From VBAS01 sp035318985 (GTDB lineage: Bacteria > Bacteroidota > Bacteroidia > Chitinophagales > Chitinophagaceae), in the NCBI GenBank assembly GCA_035318985.1, contig DATHDP010000147.1, forward strand, positions 1 through 64,000: a stretch of 64,000 bases of DNA. The letters run 5' to 3'. Shown piece by piece: positions 61,147-64,000 of the stretch. Every line of letters starts with the position of its first letter. Position 1 is the first letter of the stretch. Position numbers and translations under genes: made by a program. The notes under the pieces were generated by a model. The model saw only the letters and a program-made list of their open reading frames with translations. It was not told where the DNA came from and did not search any database.

Positions 61147-62292
61147 ATGCATATACTGATCGCTCCCAATGCTTTTAAAAACAGTCTTGATGCGGCAAAA
61201 GTTGCTGAAGCGATCAGCAATGGTTTGCATAAAAGAAAATTATCCTTCACTACAACCTGTTTCCCTGTAGCTGATGGTGGTGATGGCACTGCGGGTTTAT
61301 TAATTGATCATTTAGGTGGCCAATTGATTTCTACGATCGTGAAAGATCCTTTAAAAAGAAAAATATCTTCATTTTTTGGTTGGATCGAAAAAAATAAAAC
61401 AGCTATCATTGAATTGGCGGCGGCATCAGGTTTGCGATTGTTGAAAACTGATGAATACAATCCGTTAATTACAACAACACAAGGCACCGGTGAATTAATT
61501 ATTGAAGCTTTAAACAAAAACGCGACTAAGATCATTTTGTGTATTGGGGGAAGCGCAACAGTTGATGGGGGAACGGGAATATTGAATGCATTGGGAATAA
61601 AATTCTTTGATGCAGAAAGAAATGAACTTGTTGATCTGCCTGCTTCTTTATCATCGCTTGCGCAAATTGATATAACAGGCTTAGATAAAAGGATTGCAAA
61701 CACAGAAATAATTATTTTATGCGATGTAGAAAATCCTTTGCTTGGACCGAACGGAGCTGCGGCAGTTTTTGGTCCGCAAAAAGGTGCCTCAGCTAAAGAT
61801 GTTCAATTGCTCGAAGCAGGCCTTACTAAATTTCGAGATGTTGTGTTCAGTAGAACGGGGAAAGATATGGCCGTTATAAAACATGGAGGTGCGGCAGGAG
61901 GGGTGGCAGCATCTTTGCATACATTTTTAAATGCCCGTCTTGTAAATGGGATCGATTATTTTTTAGAAGCTACCGGATTTGAAAAAGAATTAAGGAAAGC
62001 AGATTTAGTTATTACTGGCGAAGGATCTATTGATGAACAAACGATGCAGGGCAAAGGTCCATTTGGAGTGGCAAAAAGAGCTAAAGAATTTTCATTACCT
62101 GTTATCGCATTTGCTGGTCACGTATCTATTACTCCTGATCAATCATCCCAACAATATTTCGATCGCCTTATTTCTATAAATGAAAATACAGACGACCTCC
62201 AGGCTGCAATGAAAAACACTTATATGAATCTTGAAAAAACTGCACAAAGACTTGGCGACCTACTTGTGAATGATCACCGGAGAAGTTTATAA
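61147..62292 (+). CDS. Glycerate kinase
   Basis: 381-aa kinase of the GlxK/GarK family, phosphorylating D-glycerate to 2-phosphoglycerate. Motifs: 'HILIAPNAFKNSLDAAKVAEAI' (N-terminus), 'VADGGDGTAGLLIDHLGG', 'IELAAASGLRLL', 'TTQGTGELI', 'GGSATVDGGTGILNALG' and 'ITGEGSIDEQTMQGKGPFGVA'. Length is normal. It is 6 nt downstream of the permease gene, forming a two-gene uptake/phosphorylation operon. Its 3' end overlaps the convergent minus-strand gene by 19 nt. Confidence 0.92.
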   Translation: MHILIAPNAFKNSLDAAKVAEAISNGLHKRKLSFTTTCFPVADGGDGTAGLLIDHLGGQLISTIVKDPLKRKISSFFGWIEKNKTAIIELAAASGLRLLKTDEYNPLITTTQGTGELIIEALNKNATKIILCIGGSATVDGGTGILNALGIKFFDAERNELVDLPASLSSLAQIDITGLDKRIANTEIIILCDVENPLLGPNGAAAVFGPQKGASAKDVQLLEAGLTKFRDVVFSRTGKDMAVIKHGGAAGGVAASLHTFLNARLVNGIDYFLEATGFEKELRKADLVITGEGSIDEQTMQGKGPFGVAKRAKEFSLPVIAFAGHVSITPDQSSQQYFDRLISINENTDDLQAAMKNTYMNLEKTAQRLGDLLVNDHRRSL

Positions 62293-62690
62293 AACTTTTC
62301 CAGGTCTGCGGTTTCTGTTGAAGAAAAAATTTCATTGTTCTCATACTTCGCTTTCAGGAATAACACTCTTTTGTGCTGAGGATATTTTTCCAAAATGGCC
62401 GTGATCTTTTTTCCCAGTTCCTCGTCTTTTTTATAAAGTGGCGTGACAGCTGGTTTTTCAGATTTATACCGGTTAGGCTTTTTTAATATGATCGCTTCCA
62501 ATGTCGATAATTTGCCAACAGGAATTGTATTTACTTTTTGAGCTATCTGATACAAACCCTCCAATTGTTTTTTACTAAGTCCTCCGCGATTCAAATACTG
62601 TTGGTGTAAACTTTTAATAAACGCAGATGCAGGAAAGGCGATCTCCGTTTGTTCAAGAACATCTCTGATAACATCTACATCGGAATTCAT
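62274..62690 (-). CDS. Conserved Bacteroidota protein of unknown function
   Basis: 138-aa soluble, mainly helical and basic protein. It begins 'VIRDVLEQTEIAFPASAFIKSLHQQYLNRGGLSK' (predicted helices) and ends 'AKYENNEIFSSTETADLEKFYKLLR'. I have no family name for it, but its 'QY..RGGLSKKQLEGLY' phrase looks conserved. The 3' end overlaps glycerate kinase by 19 nt. It is divergent from glnS, with a large hairpin element between them. Confidence 0.65.
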   Translation of the reverse strand: MNSDVDVIRDVLEQTEIAFPASAFIKSLHQQYLNRGGLSKKQLEGLYQIAQKVNTIPVGKLSTLEAIILKKPNRYKSEKPAVTPLYKKDEELGKKITAILEKYPQHKRVLFLKAKYENNEIFSSTETADLEKFYKLLR

Positions 62691-62730
62691 TCTTTGAATA
62701 TAATTTAAGTTCTAAAAATAAGAAAAGCTT

Positions 62731-62926
62731 TCCACCCCCAATTGAAGTTTCCGTTAAGTGTAGATCCGGCCCCCGCCAGCGGGGGATAATATGCAGTCTT
62801 CTATTCGAACATAGATGAAAACAGTATTCGATGAAGTCTTTTACATTAGACAATTGAAGGAATGGTCATTGTCCCCCGCTGGCGGGGAAGTTGTTTAATC
62901 AAAAAGAAATTTCAATTGGGGGTGGA
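62731..62926. repeat. Large nested inverted repeat upstream of glnS
   Basis: The outer arms TCCACCCCCAATTGAAGTTT (62731-62750) and its complement (62907-62926) pair at 19 of 20 positions. The inner arms CCCCGCCAGCGGGGG (62771-62785) and CCCCCGCTGGCGGGG (62873-62887) also pair, and each is itself partly palindromic. The whole 196-bp unit could fold as one long hairpin with an 87-nt AT-rich centre. No gene is seen inside. Confidence 0.75.
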
Positions 62927-62948
62927 TAAGTTGAATAGAATTGTTGAA

Positions 62949-62967
62949 GTACAAGAGTGCGACGCAA
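62949..62967 (+). repeat. GTACAAGAGTGCGACGCAA element, copy 5
   Basis: Preceded by GAATAGAATTGTTGAA and followed by GGGACGTTCAATCAGGG, as in copy 3. It is 56 nt upstream of glnS. Confidence 0.75.
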
Positions 62968-63008
62968 GGGACGTTCAATCAGGGTACTAAAGCTCACCTC
63001 ATAATTAT

Positions 63009-63016
63009 TATCTTTG
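63009..63016 (+). promoter_or_regulatory. Candidate -7 box (TATCTTTG) of glnS
   Basis: TATCTTTG fits the Bacteroidota TAnnTTTG consensus exactly and ends 8 nt before the ATG, implying a very short leader. There is no TTTG at the -33 position, where the sequence reads CAGGGTACTAAAGC. Confidence 0.45.
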
Positions 63017-63023
63017 CCGACCT

Positions 63024-64000
63024 ATGACAGAAGACTTAAAAAAAGAAGAAAGGAGTTTAAATTTCCTGGAAGAGATAATTGAAGAGGATCTGAAATCTGG
63101 CAAATACAAGCAGATCGCTACCCGTTTCCCTCCGGAGCCCAATGGTTATTTGCATATCGGCCATGCCTCCAGCATTTGTTTGAATTTTGGTTTGACAAAA
63201 AAATATCCCGGTTATACAAATCTTCGGTTTGATGATACAAATCCTGTGACAGAAGATGTGGAATATGTGGATAGTATTAAAGATGATATTCGCTGGCTGG
63301 GTTTTGAATGGAAGAATGAATTGTATGCAAGTGATTATTTTGATAAACTGTATGAATTTGCTGTAACGCTGATCAAAAAAGGGTTGGCTTATGTAGATGA
63401 TAGTACAAGTGAGGAAATGGCAGCAATGAAAGGAACGCCGACTGAACCGGGTAAGAATAGTAAGTACCGTGATAGAAGTGTTGAAGAAAATCTTGATCTG
63501 TTTGCAAGAATGAAAGTAGGAGAGTTTGAAGATGGTACAAGGACATTGCGTGCAAAGATCGATATGGAGCATATCAATATGCTGATGCGTGACCCGGTGA
63601 TCTATCGCATTAAACATGCACATCATCATCGCACAGGTGATAAATGGTGCATCTATCCAATGTATGATATGGCGCATGGACAAAGTGATTCGATCGAGAA
63701 TATCACTCATTCAATTTGTACACTGGAGTTTGTTCCGCATCGTGAGTTCTATGATTGGCTGATCGAAAAGCTGGAGATCTATCCCTCGCATCAATATGAA
63801 TTTGCAAGACGCAATATAAATTATACAGTTACGAGTAAAAGAAAACTCCTGCAACTGGTGAATGAAAATTATGTTACCGGTTGGGATGATCCGAGAATGC
63901 CAACGATCAGTGGTCTTCGTCGTCGGGGATATACGCCGGAAAGCATTCGTGAGTTCTGTGATCGTATTGGAATTGCAAAAAGAGAAAACATTGTTGATGT
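63024..64000 (+). CDS. glnS: Glutaminyl-tRNA synthetase, 3' end outside the window
   Basis: About 325 codons of a class I aminoacyl-tRNA synthetase that charges tRNA-Gln. The start ATG at 63024 is followed by 'LNFLEEIIEEDL'. The ATP-binding HIGH motif is in 'RFPPEPNGYLHIGHASSICLNFG' (about residues 37-50, shown only in part), 'RFDDTNP' follows, and the KMSKS-equivalent is 'VTSKRKL' near residue 271. 'WCIYPMYDMAHGQSDSIENITHSICT' and 'LEFVPHREFYDWL' are typical of GlnRS rather than GluRS. The C-terminal anticodon-binding domain is cut off by the window end. Confidence 0.95.
   Translation, partial: MTEDLKKEERSLNFLEEIIEEDLKSGKYKQIATRFPPEPNGYLHIGHASSICLNFGLTKKYPGYTNLRFDDTNPVTEDVEYVDSIKDDIRWLGFEWKNELYASDYFDKLYEFAVTLIKKGLAYVDDSTSEEMAAMKGTPTEPGKNSKYRDRSVEENLDLFARMKVGEFEDGTRTLRAKIDMEHINMLMRDPVIYRIKHAHHHRTGDKWCIYPMYDMAHGQSDSIENITHSICTLEFVPHREFYDWLIEKLEIYPSHQYEFARRNINYTVTSKRKLLQLVNENYVTGWDDPRMPTISGLRRRGYTPESIREFCDRIGIAKRENIVD

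Noticed and set aside
63057..63710. Minus-strand frame of 217 codons
   Set aside because: It overlaps glnS completely and is Cys/His/Ile-rich, unlike a real protein.

Overview
The window reads as an AT-rich chromosome segment of a Bacteroidota bacterium, most likely a member of the Chitinophagaceae. The evidence is two giant secreted proteins with type IX secretion (T9SS) sorting tails, many Bacteroidota-restricted families (DUF4421, DUF4407, DUF1343/NamZ, a STAS + RNase Z pair, ExbB/ExbD, M48 + Het-C-like), lipoprotein signals, few Shine-Dalgarno sites, and -7 boxes of the TAnnTTTG/TAnnTTCG type close to start codons. No rRNA, tRNA, CRISPR, transposase or integrase was recognised. The genus is an inference.

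Region 1 (1-20 kb) is an accessory region. It holds mostly single, small genes with little operon structure: PIG-L deacetylase, secreted or membrane orphans, a four-repeat lipoprotein, a glycine-rich stress protein, VOC/PhnB proteins, DUF2975, an EthD-like lipoprotein, a RibD-C reductase, an orphan response regulator, a rifampin ADP-ribosyltransferase (Arr) with an extra helical N-terminal domain, D-lactate dehydrogenase, ThuA, PhzF, SRPBCC, YciI and MtfA. A composite interspersed repeat recurs between them. Module A is a GC-rich hairpin after stop codons. Module B is about 100 bp and ends in TGTTA, followed 10-30 nt later by TAACA and then a + strand gene. The layout looks like a cassette array, but I see no integrase and only loose attC resemblance. 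Other palindrome families (CCACGGAGG type, TGCCTGCCGGTAGGCA, CTGCTCCGAAGGAGCAG) are nested in the same gaps.

Region 2 (20-37 kb) holds an esterase with a carbohydrate-binding-like N-terminus, RNase Z and a STAS protein, then clpC. Behind clpC stand two very large paralogous surface proteins (1825 and 1744 aa) built from IPT/TIG and FG-GAP/VCBS repeats with T9SS tails. Between them lies a second copy of the last 29 codons of clpC plus its terminator. It differs from the true tail by eight silent changes and no amino-acid change.

Region 3 (37-64 kb) is core-like: ispD, fmt, DUF4870, Het-C-like + M48, NamZ, FKBP/SlyD-like isomerase, pepT, SPFH protein, exbB-exbD, prmC, ribD-ygjV-yigZ, GH20 hexosaminidase, DUF4407, a large BNR/sortilin-like protein, a transglutaminase, a 50-aa basic protein, GntP permease + glycerate kinase, and the start of glnS. 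Several of these genes (fmt, prmC, namZ, perhaps ribD) carry short repeat-like sequence in frame inside the coding region.

Functionally, NamZ, GH20, the M48 protease and ExbBD fit cell-wall and outer-membrane turnover and TonB-type uptake. GntP plus glycerate kinase fit sugar-acid use. The giant proteins fit surface adhesion. The 9-19 kb genes look like stress and detoxification cargo.
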